Shown piece after piece: positions 7,546 through 16,467 of a DNA stretch of 19,641 bases. The first letter of the stretch is position 1, and each line of letters opens with the position of its first letter. Below the pieces are notes generated by a model that worked only from the letters and a program-made list of their open reading frames with translations, was not told where the DNA came from and ran no database searches. The position numbers were made by a program, and so were the translations under genes. The DNA comes from an uncultured Clostridia bacterium (lineage in GTDB: Bacteria > Bacillota > Clostridia > Oscillospirales > Butyricicoccaceae). Location: contig CAJUSB010000061.1 in assembly GCA_910589115.1 (NCBI GenBank), forward strand, positions 1 through 19,641, read 5' to 3'.

Positions 7546-10500
7546 TTAGTAGCCGGTTTTCGGCAGCTTCGGCGCAGGCTGCGTGCTGTAAACCGTTGTT
7601 ACCCAGCGGTCGGTTGCCATAATCCAGCGAGTCCCCCACAAGCCTCCGACATCCGCCTGATTCACAAAGCTCGAATTATTCTTGAGATTCGAGAGTGCTT
7701 TACAGTAGATGTGCGGCGCTTCAACCTGTGCGAAACCCGCCTTGACCGTGCCGAAGGAGAACATTACTTCGGTGACATACTCGTTCGACGCCAGACCGAG
7801 CGCGGTCGGGGAAGCGTCAAGCACGTAATTCTGGCTGGTCAGAAGGTTGTCCGCCAGCGTTGTGTAGTCGCGCTGGTTCGTCTTAAAGACGATTTTATAG
7901 GATAACTGTTGATTGTACGTTCCGGTAACGATTTTCTGCAAAGGTGCAGCGCTCGGTAGCGTGTCGCGCCAGTAGAAGCTCGAAAGCGCAATCGTGGAAT
8001 TGTTCGCGATCCGGCTAAAATCATAGCGAATTTCCTGTCCGGGGACAATCTGCGTATAGCCGCGTTTGGCAATCGAAACGTTTGTGAAAGACGATTCGTC
8101 CAGCACTTCAATTCGTGCTATTTGCCCTTCGTGTTCCAGATAAACCATTGTTTCCGCTGGGTTAATCGCATAAAAATCAGGGGCCTGAATCTCGCGCACG
8201 ATGTACCGATCGAGCGGCAGCGGTTTGGAACTTGCCAGCCCCCGCGCGTCGGTCTTAACGGTATCGACGACATTTCCAGCCTTGTCCACAATTTCAAAGA
8301 CTGCACCTTCCAGCAGCGTCCCCGCCGGGAATCCGTTGTAGGTGTTGTCGTTCGCGGATTTCTTCACAATCTGGATTTGCGCCAGAATCGGCGTGTTTTT
8401 CCATGTGATTTCGCTGGTCGAGCCGTATTGAATATTAAAGGATTTCACAGTGGTGTCGGCAATGTAACCTTCTGCGGCTTGGATTTCGCGGATGAAATAT
8501 TTGCCGTCATCGAGCGACTTGTCCACGTAGACATAGCCGTCCTGATCGGTTTCAACCTCCATAATTGGGTTTCGGTTTTCGTCGGAAATAAGAAATTTTA
8601 CGCCGTAAATGCCGTTTCCGGTTACGCTGTCAATCTTGTGAAGCAGGATAGACGCACCCTTGCGGTTTGTAATGGTCAGCTGCGCATTTTCGCCGTTCTT
8701 GATTTCAATCTGGTGCGGTGTCGCATCCACTTTGTAGCCCTTCGCGGCTTTCAGTTCGACCACCTGATACCAACCGTTGTCCAGCTTCGGAACAACTACA
8801 ATTCCATTATCGCCCGTTATATAATTACCGATGATCTCGCCGTTCAGTTTGCGCACTTCAAAGACAACGCCGGGGATTCGCGCGTGCGTTTCCTCGTCTT
8901 CCTTGATAAGTGTCAAGCCGCTAATCGGTGTGTTGTAAAAAGTCAGATTTTGAGTATCATCCGTATTCACAACAACCGTCTGGCTGCGCGTCGCTTCGTC
9001 AATCGTGTAGCCGTCGATGGTCGCGACTTCCGTCACAATGTACGTGTTCGGCGCAAGATCGGAAAGCACGATTTGACCGTTCTCATCGGTAAAATAAAGC
9101 CCGTTCGAGGACAATTTGCCGCCCTTATCGGGAACAAACGTGCCGTCTGCGGTCGTGATCTTAAACTGAACGCCTTGCAGCGGCTTCTTGGTGTTGCTGT
9201 CCAGTTTGCGGATAATCAGGCCACCCATCGGCTGATTGTAGAAATCCAGCTGATACGTCTGGTGATCCTTGACCTCAATCGTTTTAAGCGTATTATCGAG
9301 CAGATATCCGGCTTTCGCCTGCGTTTCTGTTACAATATAGCTCCCCGGCGCAAGATTGGGAAGGGAAATATAACCCTTTTCGTCCGTCTCAAATTCGCCG
9401 TTTGCGGTTCCGACAATCGTACCATCCGTGTGGATGATCTTGAACTTTACGCCGGAGATCGGCTCTTTCGTTGAAGCGTCCATCTTGCGAATCAGCAAGC
9501 CACCAAGCGGAGTGTTTTCAAAAGTGATTTCCTTTGTTTTACCCGCTTCAATATTGATAGTTTTAACAGTGTCGTCAAGCCGGTAGCCGTCCTTCGCCTG
9601 CGTCTCCATAATTGTGTAATCGCCGCTGGGGATGTGGTCGAGCCGGATCACGCCGCTGCTGTCCGTTGTGTAGTCACCTTCAGGATAGGGATTACCATTG
9701 CAGCCCTGAATCTTAAATTTTACGCCGGAAAGCGGTTCGCGCGTCACGCTGTCAACCTTTGTAATCACCAGACAGCCCTTTTTCGTGTTCGTAAAATTCA
9801 AAACCTGTGTGTCGTCCGCTTCAATCGCTACCGTCTGCGGCGGCGCGTCCAGAATGTAGTCGTCAAGCGTTTTCGTTTCACTTACCACATATGCGCCCGG
9901 TTTGAGCTTTGAAAGGACAATTTCGCCATTTTTATCGGTTTTATAGATACCATTCGAGGAGGTCAAGCCTTCATTGTCGGGGATAAGCTCACCGTTTGCA
10001 GTGGTGATCTTAAACTCAACGCCCGGCAGCGCTTCGCCGGTCTGGCTGTCCGTTTTCACGATAACCAGATTTCCTTTCGGCTTATTAAAGACTTCCAAAA
10101 TGTACGTCTGGTGGTCTTTAACTGTAATCGTCTGCGGGGTATCGTCCAAAATATAGCCCGGTTTTGCCTGCGTTTCCTTCACGAGATACGTGCCCGGTGC
10201 CAAGTCCGGAATAGAGATGTAACCATCTGCATTTGTTCGGAATTGACCATTGGAAGTACCTACCGGCGTGCCCTCCGCAGTCAAAACGGTAAAGGTCACA
10301 TCCGAAAGCGGCTCCTTTGTTGACGCCGACATTTTCTTGATAACCAGCCCGCCGAGAGGCTCATTTTCAAATGTGATCTCCTTGCAGGCCCCGGCTTCAA
10401 CCTTCACCGTATGCACGGTATCATCCAGCCGGTAGCCGTCCTTTGCCTGCGTTTCTGCGATGGAATAGCAGCCGCTGGGAATGTGGCTCAGACGGAACAT

Positions 10501-13500
10501 GCCGTTGCTGTCGGTCGTGTACGTCCCTGCGGGGTAATCGCAGCCATTGCAGCCTTTTACCTCGAATTTTACGCCGGAAAGCGGTTCATGCGTCACGCTG
10601 TCGACCTTTTTCACGACCAAACAGCCCTTTGGGGTGTTCGTAAAAGTGAGCGTTTGGGTGTCGTTTGCTTCCACAACGACCGTTTGCGGCGAAGCGTCCA
10701 AAACGTAGTCGGGCAGTGTTTTCGTCTCGACAACGGTATACGTGCCCGGTTTCAGCTTATTGATCTCAATAATGCCGTTCTCGTCTGTCGCATAGGTGCC
10801 ATTTGTTGAGGTCTGCCCCTCGTTCCCGGCGACCAATTCGCCGTTTGCGGTCGTAATCTTAAACTCCACGCCTTTCAGCGGTTCTCCCGTAATACTGTCC
10901 TTTTTGACTACTATAAGCCCGCCCTTTGGCTGATTGAAAAACTCAACGATATACGTCCGGTGATCTTTGACTTCGATATGCTTCGGCGTATCGTCCAGCA
11001 GGAAGCCCGGTTTGGCCTGCACTTCCTGAATGACGTAACCCGCCGGTTCCAAATCGGGAATCATGATGAAGCCTCGTTCATCCGTGCGGAATTCGCCGCC
11101 AGATGCGCCGACCACCGAGCCGTCCGCGCGCGTCACCTTAAAAATCACGTTGGAAAGCGGTTCTTTGGTTACGGAGTTCATCTTTTTAATGAGCAGCCCG
11201 CCCAGCGGCTCGTTTTCAACCGTCAGTTCGGCGGTCTTACCGGCTTCAACCGTTGCGGTATAGGTGGTTATATTGGGTTTATAGCCGTCTTTTGGCCGTG
11301 TTTCGGTGATGCTGTAGGTTCCGCTGGGCAGGAAATCGAGCTTGATTTGCCCGCTGCTGTCCGTCGTGTGGGAAGTAGTCGGATAGCCGTTCCCCTTAAT
11401 CTCAAAGGTTACGCCGGAAATCGGTTCGCGGGTGATGCTGTCAATCTTCCTGACAATCAGACTGCCCTTTTTCGTGTTCAAAAAAGTTAAGGTTTGTGCG
11501 TCATTTTCATTCACGCGGACGGTCTGCGGCGGTGCGTCCATCACGTACTCTCTGGGAACCTTGACCTCTGTCACGACATACGTGCCGGGTGTCAGCTTGG
11601 ACAGTGCGATCTGCCCGTTTTTGTCGGTCTTATAGATGCCGTTCGTGCTGGTTGCGCCCTCATGATCGGGGACAAGCTCGCCGGAGGATGTGGTAATCTT
11701 AAACTCGACATTCGGTATCGGTTCGCCCGTCTGACTGTCCTTTTTCAGCACAATCAGGCTTCCTTTGGGCTTATTCCGAAACTCCAAACTCATAGTTTCA
11801 TTGGCTTTGATTTTGATTGTCTGCGGTGTATCGTCCAAAATATAGCCGGAGCGCGTGCGCGTTTCCTTCGCAATCACGGTCATGCCCGGTTCCAGACCGT
11901 CTACGCGGATTGTGCCTGCGCTGTCGGTCACGTATTTACCGTTGGAATTTCCGATCACGCCGCCGTCGCTGTTTGTCAGCAGAAATTCCACGTCGGAAAG
12001 CGGTTCGCCTGTCACGGTATCCTTTTTGATAATGAGCAGGCTGCCCTTCTTATCATTGCCGAACGTGACCGTAATAACGTCCTGTTCTGCGCCGGAAAGA
12101 TACACGGTCTGCGCGGAATCGTTAATCACATAGCCCTCCGGCGCGGAGATTTCCTCAATGACATATGATCCAGCTTTTAAGCCTGTCTTTACGATAGTAC
12201 CATTGCTGCTGGTCATGTACTCGCCGATGGTCGTACCACCCGTTCCAGAAGTACCACCTAAAAAGCGAATCCGGAACCAAGCCCCTTCAAGTGGCTTGCC
12301 GGAATCTGCGTCGACCTTCTTAATGACAATCGCGCTCAGCGGAATATTTTCAAAGGTGAAGGTCTTGCTCGTGCCAGCCTTGATGAACGCTTCCTGCACC
12401 GCGGGCTGCTTGATAGAGTACCCGGCAGGCGCTTCGACCTCCGTTACCTGATACCAGCCGTCCTGCAACTTATCCAGCTCAATTTTCCCATTTTCATCAG
12501 TAAAATAGTCTCCAAGGTCGTTAATTTCGCCTGTAAAGGTTTTGTTGCTGGCATATGTGATATGGAACTTTGCGCCTTTCAGCGGGTCGCCCGTGATACT
12601 GTCCAGCTTCCGGATAATCAGGGAAGGCTTTGGGTAATTGTAGAAGCGGACGATGCCCGTCTGGTTTGGCACAAGCGTGATAAGCTGCGGCGTTTCGTCC
12701 AGCAAATAGCCGTCCGGCACCTTCTTTTCCTTCACCTGATATACGCCGGGTTCAAGGTCGCTGATCGTGACCGTGCCGTCCGCGCCGGTGATTACGGTCG
12801 TCAGCGTCGAGCTATCCACTTTGTTCAGCGTGAATGTTGTCCCGGGAAGCGGTTTGCCTGTAACAGCATCCGTTTTCACAATCTGAAGATTCGGCTTGCG
12901 GTAATTGTTCACAACCAGCGTCGAGGTTTTTCCGGGGAACAGTTCGACGTGGTATTCCAGCTCATTCCTGATGTAATGCGCAGGCTCGGCCTGCTCAATC
13001 ACCGAGTACACGCCTGGTTCCAGATTGTCGATAAAAATGCGTCCGTTCTGGTCGGTCACTCGGTCAAGGTAATGCGTACCATCCTCAATTTTTGCAATAC
13101 GGAAGGTCGCGCCGGGGATATACACGTCATTGTCGGGGTCATACTTCAAAACCTCCAAACCGGGTTTTTTCGTGTTCGTGAACACAAAACGCGCCGTTTC
13201 GTCAGGGTTAAGCTGGATGGTGCGGACTGCATCGTCCATCAAATATCCGTCGAGGGTCAGCAGTTCTTTTACCTGATATGCGCCCGGTTCCAGTTTGGAC
13301 AAATCAATTTCACCGTTCACATCAGTAACAAATTCCTTGGAAAACGTGCCGCCGACCTGAGAGATTAAAAACTTGACATTCGGCAAGGGCTTGAGCGTTT
13401 CGGAATCCACTTTAACAAGATACATACCAGGCTTTAACTGGTTAAGAAAAACCAGCTCCGGCACTTCGTCCTGACCGGCTTTTAGTTCGATCTGCTGCGG

Positions 13501-15501
13501 GGTCGAATTAACCACGTGCTCTGCATCGGTCGCAACCTCTTTCACCAAATAGGTTCCGGGTTTCAGTCCCGTGAGGTTGATTTCGCCGTTGTTGTCGGTC
13601 TGCTTGCGCCCAATCAGTTCGGTGTTGCAGTAAATCTCAAAGGTGACGCCGGACAGACGCTTGTTAGTCTGCTGGTCAAACTTGATAATTTTGAGCTTTA
13701 ATTCTGCAAAATCCTTCATTTCGACCGGGATAACACGCTCGCCGGTTGCCATTTCGTTGGGATTCACGTACTGTGTGACGACTTCATCCGTTTTCAGATA
13801 GCCCGCCGGGGGCGTTTTCTCACGGAAAGTATATGTCCCCTCGACCAGCTCCGTAATCATAAACGTGCCGTCCTCTTTGGTTTCATAATCCCCGATTTTC
13901 TGTCCGTTACGTGACACCTCAATGACTGCGCCCTTTAGGGTATCGCCGGTCAGTGCGTCGCGTTTTACGAATAAAATCGAGGGCTTCCGATGGTTCTTGA
14001 AGGTCAGGTTAATCGGGGTGGTTTCGCCGTCCCAGCTAAAGGTCTGGATATTGTCCGGGGCCTTCTCATAGCCCGGAGGGGGAACGGTTTCGGTCGCTTT
14101 CCAGCCGCCTGTCTTTTCGGCGGGAAGTTCAAAGGAGGCCGTACCGTCGCCCAGCGTTGTAACGGAAGTCTTGAAGCCGGATTCAATGTGTTCCAGTTCA
14201 AAGGTGCAGTCGCCAAGGGTTTCACCCGTGTCAGCGTCCACCTTTTTAATGTACAGCTCTCCCGGCTCCGGGGGCGGGTCTTCCGGGTCGTCGGGATTGT
14301 CCGGATCGTCAGGATTATCCGGCAAATCGGGGTCGTCAGGAATCGTAGCGTTGCCCCATTTGATCGGAACGCTGTTGCCGATTTCCTGCCATTGCGGGCC
14401 ACTGATAAGGTACTTTTGATATTCGGTGCTGCTCTCGTAACCGCTGGCGCGGCCTACGAAAATCTCAAAGGATTCGACCGTTGCCGAAAGCTGCACATTG
14501 AATGCGTAATCGGTTTTTTCATCGGCTGCATCCTTCGGCACCCAGACTTTCACAATGCCGTAATATTCCGAGCCGTTTGCATTGGCGTCGATCGTCTGCG
14601 CGATCGGTTTCAGCGTAACGGATGTGCTGGCGTTCGGCGCGGCTGCGCTGGCATGGTCGCCGTCCTTGACAATCTGAAGCAGCGTGCCGGGAAGCGACTG
14701 ATACAGTTCAACATTCAAGGCGTTATTCTGGCAGAAGGATGCCGATGCGACCTTGATTTCCTTCGTGTAATACGCCTTGCCGTCGAGTTCCTCCACATCG
14801 GCGTTCAATCCGTCGCCGCCAGCCGGTGACCAGTCGATTTCGCCGGTTTCGTCGTAAGCGTCGCCATGCGTCAGATACGAACCGACATAATAATTGTGGT
14901 CGATGTGTGAAGCGTATTCCAGCAGCGCCTTGACCGCTGCCATAACGCGCGCACCCTCCGTGCCGTGCGCGGACGAAACCTGAACAGGGTTGCCGCTGGT
15001 AAACGCCGTGCCGCTGACGCTGAGCTGGCCGAGCGCCGACCAGATTGCCGTCTGGGTCGCATAGCGGTATTCGTCCTCCGTAAGATCACGGGGGACACTG
15101 GGAAACTGATTCAAAAACGACTGTAAACTCAGCCGCCCGCTGCCGCGCATGATAACACCGACCGCTTTCGGATTCTGCGTGTAACCGGTGCCGGAATCCA
15201 ATATATAGGTGTGCCGGTTGGTGCTGGGCGCAACTTCATGTATACCGTGCTTGCCATGGTCCATGCAAAATGCCAAGAATTTCTCGCCACTCCCCTCCGC
15301 GTAGCTCTCATGAATTGGAAGATTTACCCATGTGCCGTTCTTCTGTTCGCGGAAATAATTTTGCTTTTCATCCTTGAAAACAAGCGTCACAGAATCGCCG
15401 CCGGCGAACGCTGCCGCTTGCGGCAGGGCGCTGACAAACGTATTCAGCACCGTCACGGCTGCGAGTGCGGACGACAGGATTCTCTTAATTTTCTGTCTCA
15501 T
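7546..15501 (-). CDS. Giant surface adhesin: thioester domain, 22 Cna_B/SpaA-type modules, terminal LPKTG
   Basis: A 2651-residue secreted protein. Residues 1-33 are a signal peptide. An N-terminal thioester domain follows, with C79 in FCMDHGK and Q150 in ATQTAIW, the pair that forms the internal Cys-Gln bond able to attach covalently to host amines. A Pro/Asp-rich linker (388-413) leads to about 22 tandem Cna_B-type beta modules (415-2471), each with the pattern K-x-D-(S/A)-x-T-G-x-P-L, a Tyr-x-V-x-E segment and a closing F-x-N. These Lys, Glu and Asn/Asp residues usually form intramolecular isopeptide bonds. A final domain (about 2472-2640) precedes LPKTG-Y and the stop. No hydrophobic anchor or basic tail follows LPKTG. 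The ATG has AAAGGAG five to six bases upstream, and a terminator lies between it and the preceding gene. Likely roles are mating-pair or host contact. Confidence 0.93.
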   Translation of the reverse strand: MRQKIKRILSSALAAVTVLNTFVSALPQAAAFAGGDSVTLVFKDEKQNYFREQKNGTWVNLPIHESYAEGSGEKFLAFCMDHGKHGIHEVAPSTNRHTYILDSGTGYTQNPKAVGVIMRGSGRLSLQSFLNQFPSVPRDLTEDEYRYATQTAIWSALGQLSVSGTAFTSGNPVQVSSAHGTEGARVMAAVKALLEYASHIDHNYYVGSYLTHGDAYDETGEIDWSPAGGDGLNADVEELDGKAYYTKEIKVASASFCQNNALNVELYQSLPGTLLQIVKDGDHASAAAPNASTSVTLKPIAQTIDANANGSEYYGIVKVWVPKDAADEKTDYAFNVQLSATVESFEIFVGRASGYESSTEYQKYLISGPQWQEIGNSVPIKWGNATIPDDPDLPDNPDDPDNPDDPEDPPPEPGELYIKKVDADTGETLGDCTFELEHIESGFKTSVTTLGDGTASFELPAEKTGGWKATETVPPPGYEKAPDNIQTFSWDGETTPINLTFKNHRKPSILFVKRDALTGDTLKGAVIEVSRNGQKIGDYETKEDGTFMITELVEGTYTFREKTPPAGYLKTDEVVTQYVNPNEMATGERVIPVEMKDFAELKLKIIKFDQQTNKRLSGVTFEIYCNTELIGRKQTDNNGEINLTGLKPGTYLVKEVATDAEHVVNSTPQQIELKAGQDEVPELVFLNQLKPGMYLVKVDSETLKPLPNVKFLISQVGGTFSKEFVTDVNGEIDLSKLEPGAYQVKELLTLDGYLMDDAVRTIQLNPDETARFVFTNTKKPGLEVLKYDPDNDVYIPGATFRIAKIEDGTHYLDRVTDQNGRIFIDNLEPGVYSVIEQAEPAHYIRNELEYHVELFPGKTSTLVVNNYRKPNLQIVKTDAVTGKPLPGTTFTLNKVDSSTLTTVITGADGTVTISDLEPGVYQVKEKKVPDGYLLDETPQLITLVPNQTGIVRFYNYPKPSLIIRKLDSITGDPLKGAKFHITYASNKTFTGEINDLGDYFTDENGKIELDKLQDGWYQVTEVEAPAGYSIKQPAVQEAFIKAGTSKTFTFENIPLSAIVIKKVDADSGKPLEGAWFRIRFLGGTSGTGGTTIGEYMTSSNGTIVKTGLKAGSYVIEEISAPEGYVINDSAQTVYLSGAEQDVITVTFGNDKKGSLLIIKKDTVTGEPLSDVEFLLTNSDGGVIGNSNGKYVTDSAGTIRVDGLEPGMTVIAKETRTRSGYILDDTPQTIKIKANETMSLEFRNKPKGSLIVLKKDSQTGEPIPNVEFKITTSSGELVPDHEGATSTNGIYKTDKNGQIALSKLTPGTYVVTEVKVPREYVMDAPPQTVRVNENDAQTLTFLNTKKGSLIVRKIDSITREPISGVTFEIKGNGYPTTSHTTDSSGQIKLDFLPSGTYSITETRPKDGYKPNITTYTATVEAGKTAELTVENEPLGGLLIKKMNSVTKEPLSNVIFKVTRADGSVVGASGGEFRTDERGFIMIPDLEPAGYVIQEVQAKPGFLLDDTPKHIEVKDHRTYIVEFFNQPKGGLIVVKKDSITGEPLKGVEFKITTANGELVAGNEGQTSTNGTYATDENGIIEINKLKPGTYTVVETKTLPDYVLDASPQTVVVEANDTQTLTFTNTPKGCLVVKKVDSVTHEPLSGVKFEVKGCNGCDYPAGTYTTDSNGMFRLSHIPSGCYSIAETQAKDGYRLDDTVHTVKVEAGACKEITFENEPLGGLVIKKMSASTKEPLSDVTFTVLTAEGTPVGTSNGQFRTNADGYISIPDLAPGTYLVKETQAKPGYILDDTPQTITVKDHQTYILEVFNKPKGNLVIVKTDSQTGEALPGVEFKITTANGELIPDNEGLTSSNGIYKTDKNGEIVLSKLKPGAYVVSETKTLDDYILDAPPQTVAIEADDTQVLNFTNTKKGCLVITKVDSVTREPLSGVKFKIQGCNGNPYPEGDYTTDSSGVIRLDHIPSGDYTIMETQAKDGYRLDDTVKTINIEAGKTKEITFENTPLGGLLIRKMDASTKEPISGVKFKIIHTDGTIVGTANGEFETDEKGYISLPNLAPGSYIVTETQAKAGYLLDNTLKTIEVKDHQTYQLDFYNQPMGGLIIRKLDSNTKKPLQGVQFKITTADGTFVPDKGGKLSSNGLYFTDENGQIVLSDLAPNTYIVTEVATIDGYTIDEATRSQTVVVNTDDTQNLTFYNTPISGLTLIKEDEETHARIPGVVFEVRKLNGEIIGNYITGDNGIVVVPKLDNGWYQVVELKAAKGYKVDATPHQIEIKNGENAQLTITNRKGASILLHKIDSVTGNGIYGVKFLISDENRNPIMEVETDQDGYVYVDKSLDDGKYFIREIQAAEGYIADTTVKSFNIQYGSTSEITWKNTPILAQIQIVKKSANDNTYNGFPAGTLLEGAVFEIVDKAGNVVDTVKTDARGLASSKPLPLDRYIVREIQAPDFYAINPAETMVYLEHEGQIARIEVLDESSFTNVSIAKRGYTQIVPGQEIRYDFSRIANNSTIALSSFYWRDTLPSAAPLQKIVTGTYNQQLSYKIVFKTNQRDYTTLADNLLTSQNYVLDASPTALGLASNEYVTEVMFSFGTVKAGFAQVEAPHIYCKALSNLKNNSSFVNQADVGGLWGTRWIMATDRWVTTVYSTQPAPKLPKTGY
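8089..14259 (-). repeat. Array of about 22 Cna_B-type modules in the adhesin
   Basis: Protein-level tandem repeats of 88-101 residues, divided by me at residues 415, 508, 600, 692, 781, 871, 960, 1057, 1154, 1248, 1347, 1435, 1528, 1627, 1718, 1811, 1910, 2001, 2094, 2195, 2283 and 2374. The outer modules are divergent; the middle ones fall into three recurring types. Confidence 0.88.
9223..11760 (-). repeat. Three copies of an A-B-C three-module super-repeat
   Basis: Modules 10-18 repeat as A-B-C three times: residues 1248-1527 (10921-11760), 1528-1810 (10072-10920) and 1811-2093 (9223-10071). Unit lengths are 280, 283 and 283 residues. A modules carry an SNG-x-Y-x-TD insert, B modules GVKFEVKG-like strings with short loops, and C modules a KDHQTY-like segment near the end. 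A C-like module (11761-12042) precedes the array and an A-like module (8920-9222) follows it. Confidence 0.87.
14263..14340 (-). repeat. Low-complexity Pro/Asp-rich linker in the adhesin
   Basis: Residues 388-413 are imperfect repeats of DNPDDP. They join the thioester head to the stalk and probably form an extended, acidic spacer. The DNA is correspondingly repetitive (TCGTCGGG/TCCGG units on the plus strand) and prone to slippage. Confidence 0.8.
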
Positions 15502-15529
15502 TGCGTCTCCTTTCGTTGTTTGTGGTATG

Positions 15530-15561
15530 AAAAAAGACCACCTCGCAAGATGGTCTTTTTT
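15530..15561 (-). terminator. Strong rho-independent terminator between transglutaminase and adhesin genes
   Basis: A perfect 11-base stem (AAAAAAGACCA / TGGTCTTTTTT) around a ten-base loop, with A and T runs on both sides, so it could act in either direction. It begins 16 bases after the transglutaminase stop and leaves only 28 bases before the adhesin ATG. Confidence 0.88.
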
Positions 15562-15577
15562 CTGTGGTTTCCTGATT

Positions 15578-16375
15578 CTATTTTGTGGAATTGGGCATCA
15601 TCACCTCTTTTGCAAAACGGAGCGTTTCTTCGCAGTCGGGTGTAAATTTGGGGTGGTTCGGCTGGAACCAGTTTGCTTCCTTGCCCGATGTATCGTAATG
15701 GGTCAGGTCAACAGTCAGCCATTCACCGTCGCAATAAACGACGTTCCAGGCGTGGTTCTGCGACTGGCTTCCAACCATAAAAGTCAGCAATCCCGCGGCA
15801 CGGCCCATGCGGTTAAACGCTGTTGCGTAGCCAGAGCAGACGGCTTTGCCGCCGTTTTCCATGGCTTCGCTCCACTCGGTAATCTTTCCGTCATAAGCGT
15901 ATTCCAGCTTGCCGCAGATGACTTCTGCAAGGTATTCCGCCTTTTCACGATCAGTCTCCTGCGTCTGTGCCGTTTCAATGATCGCGCGGACGTGCGGCTT
16001 TTCTAAGTCGGCATCCATGCGCGGGTATGCGTAAACAAAGGGGTTAATTTCCGTAATATTGAACCGATAAGTCACGCCGCCAAGACGGTTGCATACGCCG
16101 CGCATATCCTCGTTAACCGCCATTCCAGCAGGCAGGGGAATTGTGATTGAGCGGTCAAGCATTACCGTGTCATGGTCGTAGCCCGCCGCCATTTCCGCGC
16201 TGTGGAGGTAGGCTTGCCGTGCGGAATTGTAGAACTCCCGCGTCAGACTGGGCGTGAAAATCGCTGGATTTGCGTCCTGCGAGTAGTCGGCGGGCTGGTC
16301 GAACGCCGCACCTGCGGGAATCCCTCCGAGCAGCAGTATGCACGCCATAACGCCTGCAAAAACTTTCTTTAACAT
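15578..16375 (-). CDS. Secreted transglutaminase-like (cysteine protease fold) protein
   Basis: From the ATG at 16375, a 265-residue protein with a signal peptide (KK, then a hydrophobic core, then GIPAGAA near residues 18-24). The C-terminal half is a transglutaminase-like domain with the expected triad: C180 in GGKAVCSGYA, H208 in NHAWNVV and D223 in TVDLTHYD. Bacterial members act as proteases, peptide ligases or crosslinkers at the cell surface. Its position between a sortase and a giant adhesin suggests it processes or crosslinks surface proteins, which is inference. AAGGAGG lies eight bases before this ATG. A second in-frame ATG at 16423, with GGGAGG seven bases upstream, would add 16 mostly charged residues. 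A strong terminator follows the gene. Confidence 0.85.
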   Translation of the reverse strand: MLKKVFAGVMACILLLGGIPAGAAFDQPADYSQDANPAIFTPSLTREFYNSARQAYLHSAEMAAGYDHDTVMLDRSITIPLPAGMAVNEDMRGVCNRLGGVTYRFNITEINPFVYAYPRMDADLEKPHVRAIIETAQTQETDREKAEYLAEVICGKLEYAYDGKITEWSEAMENGGKAVCSGYATAFNRMGRAAGLLTFMVGSQSQNHAWNVVYCDGEWLTVDLTHYDTSGKEANWFQPNHPKFTPDCEETLRFAKEVMMPNSTK

Positions 16376-16383
16376 AACTTTTT

Positions 16384-16436
16384 CCTCCTTCGGCGAATCT
16401 CGAATCCTGTATCCTGACTTCATGATAGCACCTCCC
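16384..16436 (-). promoter_or_regulatory. Two in-frame ribosome sites for the transglutaminase-like gene
   Basis: GGGAGG (16431-16436) sits seven bases before ATG 16423, and AAGGAGG (16384-16390) sits eight bases before ATG 16375, both in one frame. The downstream ATG gives the more typical signal peptide. The upstream site lies in the gap after the sortase gene and is hard to dismiss as coding coincidence. Confidence 0.55.
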
Positions 16437-16467
16437 TCAAAGGCTGTCAAAAAACGTAAATCAGCTT

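Noticed and set aside
7480..7565. +1 frameshift at the adhesin stop that would fuse LPKTG to the first VirD4 helix and recreate an anchor
   Set aside because: The geometry is possible (TAC-T-AAA-ATG), but charged residues (KMKRNQN) would sit between LPKTG and the helix, and no strong slippery site is evident. Simple stop-start coupling explains the junction.
8920..12042. CRISPR-like or DNA-level tandem array
   Set aside because: The periodicity is protein-level (88-101 residue modules) in one continuous reading frame, with no short identical repeats and unique spacers.
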